From Bacillus sp. SD075 (lineage in GTDB: Bacteria; Bacillota; Bacilli; Bacillales; DSM-1321), in contig NZ_JADILK010000016.1 of the NCBI RefSeq assembly GCF_017355165.1, positions 1-64,000 of the forward strand: 64,000 nucleotides of DNA, read 5' to 3'. Below, piece by piece: positions 51,518-61,732 of the stretch. The translations under genes and the position numbers were made by a program. Below the pieces are notes generated by a model, which saw nothing but the letters and a program-made list of their open reading frames with translations, had not been told where the DNA came from and ran no database searches. The stretch's first letter is position 1. The number at the start of each line of letters is the position of its first letter.

Positions 51518-52480
51518 ATGGATAATAAAGAGACAGGTGGGATGAAGTTGGATACCTATGACATCAGAAGAGTGATCCATTACTATTACACAAAAATACA
51601 AGAAACGAATCATCCTTATTATTGGTACTGTTTGGCTGAAACTCAAGGTAGGGCCGGATTAACAAATGAAGCACTGCAAACGATTGATAACGCCTTGTCG
51701 TTTCCAAACCCTTATCCTTCAAAGCAGGAACTGCTAGACATGCAATTGAATCTCCAAACTGTTCTTTCAAGGGAAATGAACCTGAAAAGAACAGTCATGG
51801 TGACCTCACAGCAAGGTGATATTGATGGGGACGGGACAAAGGACAATGTTTTTCTTACCGCAAACAAAACCCCTGATAGCCCCTTTTTGAGGAATATAAC
51901 TTTGGTTATCCAAAATGGGAGGACGAATCAATATGAACAAGTTCCCATGAAAAATAACGCAGGATATAATCCGACCCTTTTTCTCGGTGATTTTACAGGT
52001 AATAAGGGGGATGACATTTTGGTGGTCATTGATACAGGAGGAAGCGGTGGTTCCATTTATGCGTATGTTTTTTCATATCTTAACGGTCGACTCATGACCA
52101 TTTTTAATTCAGATGCATTTAATGATATCTTTAAATACGATGTTAATTATGAAAACCAATACAAAGTAAGGGTGAACAGTTATTACCTAAAAGAAAGGTA
52201 CATTCTCGACCTTACTTATAAGGATAAGGAATATTTATCTGAAATTTATAACGATGATGGTGTGTTGAAGGCTCCGATAGAAGGATGGGTGAATCCTTTA
52301 TCTGGTTTATATCCGGTTGATTATAATAGGGATGGCATATATGAACTCGAAGCGTATCAGAGGATCGCAGGGAGGTATAATGCCGACTCACTAGGTTTTG
52401 TACAGACTGTATTGAAATGGAGTGGGCAAGCGTTTGTTCCTGACCGGCAGAATGTGGCTATTTTTGGAGAAGATATATAG
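51518..52480 (+). CDS. VCBS-repeat-like protein
   Basis: The 320-residue protein begins with a helical segment resembling a single TPR-like pair (about 10-75). Beta-propeller-like repeats with Asp-rich loops follow: GDIDGDGTKDNVFL near 99, FLGDFTGNKGDDILVVID near 150, and PVDYNRDGIYELEAY near 265. These are FG-GAP/VCBS calcium-loop signatures. No signal peptide or membrane segment is visible. Start choice is uncertain: the ATG at 51518 has no ribosome site, and an in-frame TTG at 51548 has AGGTGG nearby. The function is unknown; similar proteins are common in Bacillus. Confidence 0.6.
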   Translation: MDNKETGGMKLDTYDIRRVIHYYYTKIQETNHPYYWYCLAETQGRAGLTNEALQTIDNALSFPNPYPSKQELLDMQLNLQTVLSREMNLKRTVMVTSQQGDIDGDGTKDNVFLTANKTPDSPFLRNITLVIQNGRTNQYEQVPMKNNAGYNPTLFLGDFTGNKGDDILVVIDTGGSGGSIYAYVFSYLNGRLMTIFNSDAFNDIFKYDVNYENQYKVRVNSYYLKERYILDLTYKDKEYLSEIYNDDGVLKAPIEGWVNPLSGLYPVDYNRDGIYELEAYQRIAGRYNADSLGFVQTVLKWSGQAFVPDRQNVAIFGEDI

Positions 52481-52648
52481 ACACTGAATAGAGATCCATG
52501 AACTACGAACAGGCAAAATCCTCGCCCAACAGAAGCCGGAAAATATTCCTGGCAATGGTTCATCTGGCAGTGTTCATTTACGAAATTGAACCGGCTTTCT
52601 ATACGATTAAACAAATTTTTTCGAAGTTGAGCGCTTATTGAAAAAATC

Positions 52649-53269
52649 TTAGTAGGCGATACCTACACGTGACTTTAAATAATCGTTACTTTTTATTTGG
52701 CTAAATGCAAATTCTGCTGTATCCGCAACGGATATTTTAACTCCATCCTCCGGCAACAAGTCACCTTCTACACGATATATACCAACTCTTTCTCCATCCG
52801 GCAAATACGTTGGGCAGACAATCGTCCATTGAAGTGTTGATTGTTTTAGCAAGTCGAAAATTACATGATGTTCTTTTGCTGCACGGGTAGACTTCTGCCT
52901 TGATTCACTTGACTGATAACGCAGAGAATTCGGGGTTATTCTACTTTGCATGATACCTGCCGTTCCAATGGTTATAATTCGTTGTATACCCTTGCTTTCC
53001 ATAGCTTCGATAATTAGTGGCATACTTGCTGATAAAGTGGTTGTCCCATCGGTATTAAGTGCACTAATAACTACATCAATTCCATGTATGGCCCGTACGA
53101 TATCATCTTTATTTAAAGCATTACCTTGAATAATGGTTAAATTGGAATTTTTTATAGCAATCTTCTCTGGAGTGCGAACTAAAACGGTAACATGATGATT
53201 GCCTTGCAGACCATAAGTAACTAATTGACCACCAACTCGTCCAGTTGCACCCAAGATTAAAATATTCAT
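52649..53269 (-). CDS. NAD(P)-binding oxidoreductase (NmrA/SDR atypical)
   Basis: The 206-residue protein is a single Rossmann domain. It begins with MNILILGATGRVGGQLVTYGL (located only), the glycine-rich nucleotide motif GATGRVGG, and has HVTVLVRTPEK at the end of strand 2 and IDVVISALNTDG after strand 4. It resembles NmrA-like/atypical SDR proteins such as YwnB and flavin reductase BLVRB relatives. No catalytic Tyr-Lys pair of classical SDRs is evident. It stands alone with AGGAGG before the ATG. Confidence 0.8.
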   Translation of the reverse strand: MNILILGATGRVGGQLVTYGLQGNHHVTVLVRTPEKIAIKNSNLTIIQGNALNKDDIVRAIHGIDVVISALNTDGTTTLSASMPLIIEAMESKGIQRIITIGTAGIMQSRITPNSLRYQSSESRQKSTRAAKEHHVIFDLLKQSTLQWTIVCPTYLPDGERVGIYRVEGDLLPEDGVKISVADTAEFAFSQIKSNDYLKSRVGIAY

Positions 53270-53397
53270 AGAAACGAACCTCCTTTTTCGAATACAATCA
53301 TTCCACTAACATTGTATCGTCATTTTCAACTAATGGGGAACTTAAGTGCATTAGGAGATTATAATCAAGGAAAATGTGCGTTGATAAAGATATAAAA

Positions 53398-53432
53398 ACG
53401 GGCCGCTCAAAAATTTCATGAGTGGCCCCTTT
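53398..53432 (-). terminator. Hairpin without an obvious gene
   Basis: GGGCCGCTCA and TGAGTGGCCC pair with one mismatch. The better T run is on the minus strand, but the gene there starts downstream (53269), so the gene it once ended may be gone. Confidence 0.45.
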
Positions 53433-53558
53433 GAAGATTATTGACTGAATATTATAAATATTGTAGTATTTAATTTGCATTTTTTACGAAACTATGTTTT
53501 GTCGGAACAAATAGGTGTTCCTTGTGTAAAGTGAAATAATCTAACAGGAGGTTTTGTC

Positions 53559-54548
53559 ATGAAGAAAAGAATAAGAAATACCTCGTTTATTTTTTTGTTG
53601 GTAGTGTCCATAATTCTATCTTTATCATTTTTTCTTCCTTCTTTTGGGCAGACAGCGTTACAGCAAACCGACTTTAAAGTAACTCTATTAGGAACAGGTT
53701 CACCTATTTTAAGTACATCTCGCTCCGGTCCAGCTACACTTGTAGAAGTTGGAGATGAAAAACTCCTCTTTGATGCTGGACGCGGAACGGCTTTACAATT
53801 ATATAAGGCGAATATGTTACCAGGAAGTGTTGATAAGTTATTTCTTACTCATTTGCATTCGGATCATACAATTGGCATACCGGACGTATGGCTTACAGGT
53901 TCTTTACCAACGGGAGGGAAAAGAGAGCAATCATTTAAGATTTGGGGGCCTAAGGGAACCGAGAAAATGATGTTACATATGAATAAAGCATTTAAAGCCG
54001 ATTTGGATGCAAGGGATGACTCTGGAAATGGGAACGTTGCAGGAGCAAGTATTACGGCAAATGATATCAAGGAGGGTATTGTCTATAACAAAAAGGGAAT
54101 TGAAGTAATAGCGTTCAAGGTTGACCATAAATCAATTGAGCCGGCTTTCGGTTTTCGGGTTAATTACAAAGGACATTCAGTAGTTATCTCAGGTGACACC
54201 CGCTATAATGAAAATCTTATTAAATTTTCCAAAGGTGCTGATGTAGTTATTCATGAGGTTGCAGCGGCAAAACCTGATAATGAATCAGAATCAATAGCCA
54301 ATATACTTGATCTTCACACAACACCTGAGGAAGCGGGTAAAGTCTTTAGCCAAATACAACCAAAGCTTGCTGTTTACTCACATATTGTATTATTGGGAGG
54401 ATTAACAGAAGAAAAAGCTGATTTGCTCGAAAGAACAAAAAAAACTTATGAAGGAACTGTTTTAGTAGGTGAGGATTTGCTGTCCATTGAAATTGGGGAT
54501 AAGGTTCAAGTACAGAAGCCCGGAAACGATGCGAACTCGGTGAACTAA
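53559..54548 (+). CDS. Exported metallo-beta-lactamase fold hydrolase
   Basis: The 329-residue protein has an N-terminal signal sequence (KKRIRN, then a hydrophobic 20-residue run to about residue 34). A metallo-beta-lactamase domain of the RNase Z/arylsulfatase-like type follows. Metal ligands are in FLTHLHSDHTIGIPD near 98, FKVDHKSIEPAFGFRV near 188, ISGDTRYNEN near 213, and YSHIVLLGG near 274. Export argues against RNA processing. AGGAGG precedes the ATG. The exact substrate is unknown. Confidence 0.82.
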   Translation: MKKRIRNTSFIFLLVVSIILSLSFFLPSFGQTALQQTDFKVTLLGTGSPILSTSRSGPATLVEVGDEKLLFDAGRGTALQLYKANMLPGSVDKLFLTHLHSDHTIGIPDVWLTGSLPTGGKREQSFKIWGPKGTEKMMLHMNKAFKADLDARDDSGNGNVAGASITANDIKEGIVYNKKGIEVIAFKVDHKSIEPAFGFRVNYKGHSVVISGDTRYNENLIKFSKGADVVIHEVAAAKPDNESESIANILDLHTTPEEAGKVFSQIQPKLAVYSHIVLLGGLTEEKADLLERTKKTYEGTVLVGEDLLSIEIGDKVQVQKPGNDANSVN

Positions 54549-54984
54549 AACAGACAGAGCTGCAGCGAGCAAAGGCGTTAGGCCTACTAATTAATCCGAT
54601 GAGAGTTTACCAAAGCCGATGAATACATTTTTTCCAAAGGGAATCCAATGAACGGCATATTAGATGATCTATATTTTTTGTAATAGCACATGGTTTGGTA
54701 GAGTCAGGTTGCCAGAAGAAATCAGCGAGTTAGACGAGGAATATTATATGGTTTTTGTACGAATAGAGAAAAAAAGACGGAATGGAATCAAATTTGCTTT
54801 TTGCCGGCATAGACCCAAAGCAAGGCTTTTTTAAAGTCAAATATTAAGGGAGACAAAACGAAAAAATCCCCGAATGAATATCGTGAATGGCTCCAGGAAG
54901 TCTATGATAATGCTTATTTTTTTCACTCTCCCATCACCATGATTTTATTCATTTTAATGCCAGAACGATACATTACTTATGAAA
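54549..54984. other. Gap with short coding-like scraps only
   Basis: Plus-strand scraps such as RVRLPEEISELDEEYYMVFV near 54700-54758 and a KSPNEYREWLQEVYD run near 54870-54915 look like protein but are bounded by stops and have no ribosome sites. No family was recognised. The stretch is best seen as decayed. Confidence 0.35.
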
Positions 54985-55152
54985 TTAGAACCAAGACTGT
55001 TGAACTTCTTGAAGTTGTTGTTGAGCTTCTTCAAGCTGTTGCTGTGCTTGTTGGAATAGTTGTGGATTATCATTAACTTGGGCAGATTGTATAGCCTGTT
55101 TGGCTTGTTGCGCCGCAATGATAGCTTGCTGATATTGTTGTTTTTGTGTCAT
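54985..55152 (-). CDS. Small glutamine-rich helical protein
   Basis: The 55-residue product is rich in Gln and Ala. It is predicted to be entirely helical, with heptad-like spacing in QQLEEAQQQLQEVQQ. The ATG at 55152 is chosen because GAAGGAGA lies eight bases upstream, which supports a real gene. The size recalls small spore-associated proteins of Bacillus, but no SASP motif is present. Unknown function. Confidence 0.6.
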   Translation of the reverse strand: MTQKQQYQQAIIAAQQAKQAIQSAQVNDNPQLFQQAQQQLEEAQQQLQEVQQSWF

Positions 55153-55592
55153 TTTAAAAGTCTCCTTCATTATTTTTACTAAAGGCTAAATCTTTAACCT
55201 TTTTATATTTTGTATTTAAATGTTGATATTATTCATGTATAGGTTGATTCATTTCTCCTAAACGAACGAATGAAGAATATTACCAACCTTTATAACAAGC
55301 TGGTTTCAGGATTAAAGATATGAGATAAGGCAATAACAGTAGGGATTATTCGTAAAAATGGAATTATAAATTGTTGAATTGAAGGGGTAGGATAGCGAAA
55401 TAGCCTGCTTGCAGATATAATGTTCAAAGAAGGAATTTAATGCTATGGTCCATACTCCGATGTTGACTAGTGATTTATGTGGAAATATTCGAAAAGGGGA
55501 GCCAAGAGTGGTTGGAGGATTTTGGATATAGAGAAAAAGTACGGGTCAATGTCGTTCTGACCGGCAGCTTGATAACGTACAAAATATATAAG
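55153..55592. other. Gap with one short open stretch
   Basis: Apart from a plus-strand stretch near 55468-55603 that reads EIFEKGSQEWLEDFGYREK and ends just inside the following hairpin, no gene is visible. That stretch has no start signal and is not recognised. Confidence 0.3.
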
Positions 55593-55616
55593 AAGCCGGC
55601 CTAATATAGGGCCGGA
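55593..55616 (+). terminator. Hairpin terminator
   Basis: GCCGGCC pairs with GGGCCGG around TAATATA, followed by TTTTGGTTT. It separates plus-strand scraps from the convergent SDR relic. Confidence 0.55.
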
Positions 55617-56275
55617 TTTTGGTTTATGGAATGATCTTTGCATTTGCGAGAGCAAGCCCTAGATTCTCGACCATTTTGTTCCGAAGCTGCTCGCCATGAC
55701 AACGCACAGGGGACATTTACAAGCGGAGCGCCGGCTCCGAAACCGAAATAGCAAGCGATCAAACCGAATAGATGGCTATTTGTTATGTTGAATGCTTGAT
55801 TGGCACCACGGCCACGTTCTGTTGCCTTCGCGAGGAGTCCCGCATCTATTAACTCCAAGAGGCTATCATAAGCTCCCGGCTTGCAAAGAAACCGCAACGG
55901 AATTCCAGGATCCTTCGAAATCGAGGCGTAAATCGCAATAATCATGGAGAAGTTCATCTGACTTCCAAGCGAAAAGTCGCAGACTACAGAAGGACGAAAC
56001 GTCGACCAAGTCCAATTTTCACCATTTTGTTTTTTGTTCAAAAAACCTTACAGATCAACATTGAACTCGGGCGGCATATAGTTTGCGTCTAACTCACGAG
56101 CAGGCGTTATGAGCTGGGCGAGATGTGCGCAACATCTTGTATCCTGCATCAAACTGACATGTTTTAAGCCCACCGCGATGGCTCGTTGGCCTCTACGTTG
56201 ATCACTAGCATGGCAAGGTTATGCGGAACAAGTTCAGACCAAGTCGGACTGGTCCTAGAAGGCAGCTTAGGCACT
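55617..56275 (-). pseudogene. Relic of a PRISE-type SDR (iridoid synthase-like)
   Basis: The minus strand shows, in order, TWSELVPHNLAMLV (near 56250), then ENWTWSTFRPSVVCDFSLGSQMNFSMIIAIYASISK (located near 56020-55910), then GIPLRFLCKPGAYDSLLELIDAGLLAKA and NQAFNITNSHLF. It ends in GEQLRNKMVENLGLALANAKIIP in another frame. This is the C-terminal half of an atypical short-chain dehydrogenase of the progesterone 5-beta-reductase/iridoid synthase-like group. The part upstream of 56041 is full of stops, and the 3' end is frameshifted. Usual length is about 350 residues. Confidence 0.65.
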
Positions 56276-57370
56276 TTTTGTAATTAGTAGTGACTACGCT
56301 TAATGGCGTATATAAAATAAATTTGCATTCACTCATTTTTTCAGCTTTACATAATCTTGGGTATTTATTACATCTGCAAATATCCTTGAAGAGGTGATTG
56401 CATCGTTAACTTCGTTGAATCTAATGAGAAAGCTATTACATTCTAAGTCTTTCGTAACACAAACATCAAGAATATTTTCACTATCATATCCCAAATTAGA
56501 TAACAGTTGATTTAGAACCTCGTAATTATTTAATCGTAATACATTGATGGTATAACTATTATTGATAACAAAGGGACTATCTTATTTACAGTCAAATTTA
56601 ATCCTCTTCAGCTGGACCGGCAATGCTATTAGGTGGACAACACTGGTCATTTATTGGCATTTATGCGGCTATTTCTATTGTCTGCGTTGTAATATCCATT
56701 AAGTTAAAATGGTGGTATTGGAAAATTCCTTTAGATGATAGGCTGGATTTATCTGCACTTGATCGCGATGGATGACGCAGATGGTATACACGCCATTGGA
56801 AATAAGACTTGTAGTTACATGAAATGAAAAATCAGCCATATAGATGAAAGGTTGATTTGTTACTGAATGTTTATTCCCTTTACAAATGACCTGCCAAGAT
56901 TAGTAGGGATTGGGATGTTGATATGTTTGGTAGGCTTAATTAGAGTTGTTCGGTGTCTAAATCAGAGTTAATGCTGTCGCTCCTGTGATGGTTAATACTC
57001 CGATGATGGTAAGATACCTGCTTGGAGAAAAGAGGATTATTTAAATCACCATCTCATAAAAACACCTGTCCGGACTGAAGAAGTGACTGGATACGGTTGT
57101 CTACTTAAAATCGGATAGAGCCAAACATTTTACAGGCGTAACATTAGATAATTAATAATGGAGGATATCTAAGATAATAAGATTAATATTAATTGTGTAC
57201 ACCAGCTATAACCCAGAATTGGGCGCTTGAATTTAATAAAAGAAAAGCACATATTAGACGTGACTAATATGTGCTTTCTTTATAGGAATTTATAATGCTG
57301 TAGGTCGTGAAATCTAATGCTCTAATATCATTCACATGTTCTGAAGGTATATTGAATAAGGAAGTATAAA
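56276..57370. other. Decayed stretch with membrane-protein scraps
   Basis: A minus-strand run of about 63 codons near 56545-56330 ends at a stop after YVKLKK but has no start and no family. A plus-strand run near 56609-56776 (SAGPAMLLGGQHWSFIGIY, then a membrane helix and a short tail) resembles the last helix of a major facilitator transporter. A T-tailed hairpin lies at 57240-57283. Nothing intact is present. Confidence 0.4.
57240..57283. terminator. Hairpin terminator
   Basis: AAAGCACATATTAG pairs with CTAATATGTGCTTT around ACGTGA, followed by CTTTA. It may serve the minus-strand small gene at 57371-57538. Confidence 0.6.
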
Positions 57371-57538
57371 TTAAAGATACCCATTTAATACTGTGCCAAA
57401 AAGATCGAATTCAGGATCTTTTGACGGAGTTATTGGAGGGGCTTCAGATCGCGCTATTGAAGAGTTGAAAACAGGCTTACCTTCATCTGACTCTACAGAG
57501 TTTTCGTCATTCTTTTTATACAATGGGTTATCGATCAT
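57371..57538 (-). CDS. Small hypothetical protein, 55 residues
   Basis: The frame starts with an ATG behind AAGGAG (11-base gap) and reads MIDNPLYKKNDENSVESDEG, continues through SEAPPITPSKDPEFD and ends FGTVLNGYL. It is acidic, rich in Ser/Pro/Asp and probably unstructured. I know no family. The ribosome site and the terminator past its end argue that it is real, though the surroundings are decayed. Confidence 0.4.
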   Translation of the reverse strand: MIDNPLYKKNDENSVESDEGKPVFNSSIARSEAPPITPSKDPEFDLFGTVLNGYL

Positions 57539-57908
57539 ACCCAAATCAACTCCTTGTGAATAAAATTAACGAATGGTAAGTTATTAATTCCCTAAAGATA
57601 TTGATTTTATGCTAAAAAATATTGCGATGACCGGGATTCTTTGAAATAAACGGTTAAACTTGTAACCAATCGTTTACTACAGGATGCATAATGATTATTT
57701 TATGTTCAAAAAAAAGATTGGTACCGATTCTTTAATCAGAGGAAGGGGTGTAATGAAATAACAAGCAGGATCATTATCGAAATCTGAACATTAATTTTTT
57801 TGTTCATCTCCCTTCTTAGTAGCAAAAGTATTGAAAAACATCATTCCTTCCACATTGTTACAGGACGCTCAAGCGATTGGACAAGTCTATTCCTTTTGAC
57901 TAAGGAGA

Positions 57909-58727
57909 TCAAAGTGGAGTGAGAATCCTTTCCTTTTTAACAAAGTAAGCCCACTCAGAAAAGCCGATCTCCTTTAGTCTTTTTTTAACTAGTTCAAATT
58001 CATCGCCACTTCGTTCCGGTGTATGCGAATCTGATCCAAAGGTTACCTTCACATCATTGAAAAGAGCTCGTTCTAAAATGTCATCTGCTGGATACCACCC
58101 ACCACAATCTTTCGTTTTACCAGAGGTATTAATCTCAATGGCGATATCTTCTGAACTAATGATTTTTAGCGTCTTTTCAATACTGTCTGTCTCAATGGAA
58201 GAAAAGGCTGGATAAAAACCTTTCATTGCATAAATATGGCCTAAAATTTGGAACATTCCGCTTTTAGCCGATTTCTGTATTAATTCATAATATTCATTCT
58301 TTACTTTTGTCTGTTCTTTAGAGGTTTAGCCATTCCAACGCCCTCTTTTAAAAATGCTAATATCCTGAACATAATGAACAGATCCAATTATGTAGTCAAA
58401 AGGGTGAAAAAGATATTGATCACGGTAGACTTCAATGTGATCAGGGAAGAAATCACTTTCCATTCCTAATAACACGTGAATTTTACCTGCATATTTCTCT
58501 TTTAAGCGAAGTACTTCCTCAATATATGGGACAAGTTCACTTTTTGCCATTGCAATAGTTGGGTAGAGATGGTCGTCCTCACTATAAAAATATGGAGAAT
58601 GATCAGAAATCCCAATATAATGCAAGCCGTATTCGATGGCTTGCTTTACATAATCCTCAATTGGGCCGATAGCATGTCCACAGCGTTCATGGTGAGTGTG
58701 GAAATCAAATTTTATTGAATTCGTCAT
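57909..58727 (-). pseudogene. PHP-family histidinol-phosphatase split by a stop codon
   Basis: The N-terminal half (58727-58326) has the PHP metal motifs FDFHTHHERCGHA, GISDHSPYFYSED and GMESDFFPD, and IGSVHYVQD near residue 115. A TAA at 58326-58328 breaks the frame after RGRWNG. The rest follows in the same frame (58325-57909), with ILGHIYAMKGF, AIEINTSGKTKDCGGWYP and FGSDSHTPE. Together they make one HisJ-like protein of about 272 residues. One base change (TTA or CTA to TAA) would explain the break. GAGGACTA-type ribosome sequence precedes the ATG. Confidence 0.8.
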
Positions 58728-58968
58728 TTTCTTAGTCCTCCTAAAGTGAACCAGATTGTCTTATTTTATCATCTCCAAAATTCACATCCTTTCTCACAAA
58801 TTGAAAGAAGATTTATACCTTACTACCCTCGAAAACGAATTTCTATCTTACGGATTTAATTTTATACCTATCAATTAAAGATACTTTAGTCCGAGTAATT
58901 GTATAAAGGATGAATTCCCTAGACAAACTAGAATGTTCAAATATGTAAAAGGAAAGGAATGATGAAGA

Positions 58969-59604
58969 ATGACAAAGGTATTGTATATCACAGCCCATCC
59001 TCATGATGACAAACAATCTTTCAGCATGGCCGTTGGAAAAGCATTTATTGACACTTATAAAGAAGTAAACCCTAGCCATGAAATTGTGAATATTGACCTT
59101 TATAAAGAAAATATTCCTGAAATTGATGTAGATGTTTTCAGTGGTTGGGGGAAACTTCAATCTGGAAAGGGCTTCGAAGAACTTTCGCCGGAAGAGAAAG
59201 CAAAAGTTAGTCGACTATCAGAGTTATGTGAGCAATTTATAGCTGCCGATAAATATATATTTGTAACCCCTTTATGGAATTTTTCCTTCCCACCAGTATT
59301 GAAAGCATATATTGATTCCGTTGCTGTTGCAGGTAAATCATTTAAATACACCGAACAAGGCCCAGTTGGTCTTTTAACTGATAAAAAAGCCTTACATATT
59401 CAAGCTCGTGGTGGTATTTATTCAGAAGGACCGGCAGCTGAAATGGAAATGGGTCATCGATATCTAAATATCATCATGCAATTCTTTGGGGTGCCTTCCT
59501 TTGAAGGTGTATTCATTGAAGGACATGCAGCAATGCCTGATAAAGCACAAGAAATAAAAGAAAATGCTATAGCACGATCAAAAGATTTAGCTTCTACCTT
59601 TTAA
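58969..59604 (+). CDS. azoR: FMN-dependent NADH-azoreductase
   Basis: The 211-residue flavodoxin-fold enzyme starts with [25 protein letters not shown] (located at 2-26), where the family binds FMN phosphate. It has [22 protein letters not shown] near 98 and [14 protein letters not shown] near 143. These are the three AzoR flavin loops. AzoR enzymes reduce azo dyes and quinones with NADH. AAAGGAATGA precedes the ATG. Bacillus azoreductases are often controlled by MarR-type quinone sensors; a MarR gene lies 1.7 kb downstream but no link is visible. Confidence 0.9.
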   Translation: MTKVLYITAHPHDDKQSFSMAVGKAFIDTYKEVNPSHEIVNIDLYKENIPEIDVDVFSGWGKLQSGKGFEELSPEEKAKVSRLSELCEQFIAADKYIFVTPLWNFSFPPVLKAYIDSVAVAGKSFKYTEQGPVGLLTDKKALHIQARGGIYSEGPAAEMEMGHRYLNIIMQFFGVPSFEGVFIEGHAAMPDKAQEIKENAIARSKDLASTF

Positions 59605-59706
59605 TTAAAAGAGTCAACAACCTGGTATTATCCCCTTCAGGTAGACAGAGAAAAAAGAGAACATGATAAAATGTTCTTAACTGTCAATCTGGAGGGGATT
59701 TTTTGT

Positions 59707-60060
59707 ATGGCAAAAAAGGGGCAAACGTTTCAAGCGTATACAGAAGAATTAAAGAGAGAAGTGGTTCGTCTGAAGGTGGAGGAAGGTTGGTCATATCGCC
59801 AGATTCGTGAGCGTTTTGGTATTAAAAGTGATGCACAGATAGCGAGTTGGGTGAAGAAAGTGCAGAATAACGAGTCTTTTGAAGATCAACGTGTATGGAA
59901 CCGTAAGAATTTTTCTAGTGTCGAAGAGGAAAATGCCTATCTAAAAGCGCAGGTGGATTATTTAAAAAAGCGCAATCCAAATCTACATGGGAAGGAATGG
60001 TCCTGAAAGCCGAAAAAAGGTTTCAAATAATCGATTGTGATCAATAAATAAACCATCAAT
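59707..60060 (+). pseudogene. IS3-family element reduced to orfA
   Basis: The ATG at 59707 starts a complete OrfA of about 99 residues. It has a helix-turn-helix (TEELKREVVRLKVEEGWSYRQIRERFGIKSD, positions only) and a C-terminal coiled coil ending LKAQVDYLKKRNPNL. It is of the IS150 type. The overlapping frame then reads KAEKRFQIID, the start of OrfB, and stops after ten codons near 60046. The integrase domain is missing, so the element cannot move. From here to 60416 no gene is visible. Confidence 0.75.
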
Positions 60061-60416
60061 AAAACGATAAGAATGAATATAGATAATAATTACGGATAGG
60101 GAAACGTATACAACTATTTATACACCGTCCGAAAAACAGGACAGTGTTATATATGTTTTTATTATTTGATAATAAGGAAAGGAAAAAGATAACGGTAACC
60201 ATCCATTTTGATAAAATCCAGACCAAACTAACATCTTTCGAACAAGGAATCATATTAATCATTGTATAAAAAGTCAGAAAAATATAAAATATATTCAAAT
60301 CGTTTTTTCTGAGAGTAATTTACTGGAACAGATTGGACTTACTAGTGTAACTATCTTTACTAATCATTAAAATTTTTATTTTGGAATTACATTTCTAAAA
60401 GAAAAGAGTGAGTTTT

Positions 60417-61049
60417 ATGTTGAAGGACATTAAAAATATCTATTGTGTAGGTCGAAACTATGCATTACATGCAAAAGAGTTGAATAATGAAATACCCACT
60501 TCCCCTTTTTTATTTTCCAAACCAACTCATTCGCTTGTGGAAGCGGATGGTCAGTCAATTACTTTGCCAAGTAATCAGGGTTCCGTTCACTTTGAAACTG
60601 AACTTGTCATACATATCGCAAAGCAGTACGAATCAGGAATGAAAGTAGATGAGATAGTAGATGCGATGGCCATTGGGTTGGATTTAACACTTAGAGATGT
60701 TCAATCACAGTTAAAACAAAAACAGCATCCTTGGCTTTTGGCTAAAGGATTCAAAAATTCAGCTGTTCTTACTGATTTTATTCCGTTTCCAGGTAACGAA
60801 GCATGTAAACAATTAGATTTTTCCCTTTTAAAAAATGGAGAACGTGTACAAGTCGGAAATATTAAAGACTTACTTTTTGATTTACAAACCATTATAGAAT
60901 TTACAGCAGAGCATTTTGGGCTTGGGAAAGGGGATATTATTTTTACCGGTACTCCAAGCGGCGTCGGTCCTCTCTCAGATCAAGACAAGCTTTCACTGAA
61001 CTGGGATGGAAAAGAAATAGGTTCCTGTTCAGTCATATTGCATTCATGA
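60417..61049 (+). CDS. Fumarylacetoacetate hydrolase family protein
   Basis: The 210-residue protein is a compact FAH-fold enzyme. It has IYCVGRNYALHAKELNNEIP at the start, FSKPTHSLVEADGQSI near 32, and the acidic metal site in HFETELVIHIAK near 62 and GLDLTLRDVQ near 90. GDIIFTGTPSGVGPL lies near 180. Members cleave or decarboxylate 2-oxo acids such as oxaloacetate and acylpyruvates. It stands alone, followed by a terminator. The ATG at 60417 fits the family start better than the GTG nine bases before it. Confidence 0.8.
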   Translation: MLKDIKNIYCVGRNYALHAKELNNEIPTSPFLFSKPTHSLVEADGQSITLPSNQGSVHFETELVIHIAKQYESGMKVDEIVDAMAIGLDLTLRDVQSQLKQKQHPWLLAKGFKNSAVLTDFIPFPGNEACKQLDFSLLKNGERVQVGNIKDLLFDLQTIIEFTAEHFGLGKGDIIFTGTPSGVGPLSDQDKLSLNWDGKEIGSCSVILHS

Positions 61050-61057
61050 AAAAGGAG

Positions 61058-61080
61058 CAGTCATTTTGACTGTTTTTTTT
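61058..61080 (+). terminator. Terminator after the FAH gene
   Basis: CAGTCA pairs with TGACTG around TTT, and nine T residues follow. Confidence 0.75.
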
Positions 61081-61090
61081 ATGGAACAAC

Positions 61091-61127
61091 TCATTTTAGA
61101 CAAAAAGAAGAAACTCGTCTAAAATGA
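61091..61127. repeat. Perfect 11-base inverted repeat
   Basis: TCATTTTAGAC and GTCTAAAATGA face each other across a 15-base spacer just after the FAH terminator. It could be a regulator site or a second hairpin. No T run follows. Confidence 0.45.
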
Positions 61128-61303
61128 AAAGAACAATATAACTGCCAATATGTACGTGCTTATTAAAAAAAGTTTGACCAGTAAATTCTGGCTTTGGTAA
61201 AATTAATTGTTAATGAAGTATTTTGGAGCTATTTACATGTATGATGATAATCAATTAATGTGCCATATGTTAATTATAAAGGATAGAACAGGGTGGAAAG
61301 CGC

Positions 61304-61732
61304 ATGAAAAACAACCAAGAAAAGAAGTATTTAGATAATTGGCTATCTCTTACTAATATTCAAATGAGCATTACGAATGAGCTGGAAAGTGCTTTGCAAA
61401 AAAATCATAACCTGTCATTAAAAGAGTTTTACGTTCTTTACTTTTTATCCAAAACAAGCGATAAACAATTGAGGCTGCAACAATTACAAGAGATGGTAGG
61501 ATTAAGCCAAAGTGCTATATCAAGGCTGGTAGGCAGGTTGGAAGCAAAAAGCTGCGGAGCATTACAAAGGCATATATGTGAAGATGATCGAAGAGGTATC
61601 TACACACGGTTAACTGCATTAGGTGAAGAAAAACTACAAATTTCCTTAAATACTTTTCATGAAATTCTGCACTCTGCTTTTTCAAAAGGAAACCTTCAAG
61701 ATGAATTACAATCCTTGATCCAGAAATTATAA
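61304..61732 (+). CDS. MarR-family regulator
   Basis: The 142-residue protein has the MarR winged helix: LRLQQLQEMVGLSQSAISRLVGRLEAKS (located near 62-90) and the wing with CEDDRRGIYTRLTALG near 100. Length is normal. The upstream 100 bases carry repeated TTAATT motifs that may be its own sites. No Cys suitable for quinone sensing is obvious near the N-terminus. The regulated genes are unknown. Confidence 0.85.
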   Translation: MKNNQEKKYLDNWLSLTNIQMSITNELESALQKNHNLSLKEFYVLYFLSKTSDKQLRLQQLQEMVGLSQSAISRLVGRLEAKSCGALQRHICEDDRRGIYTRLTALGEEKLQISLNTFHEILHSAFSKGNLQDELQSLIQKL

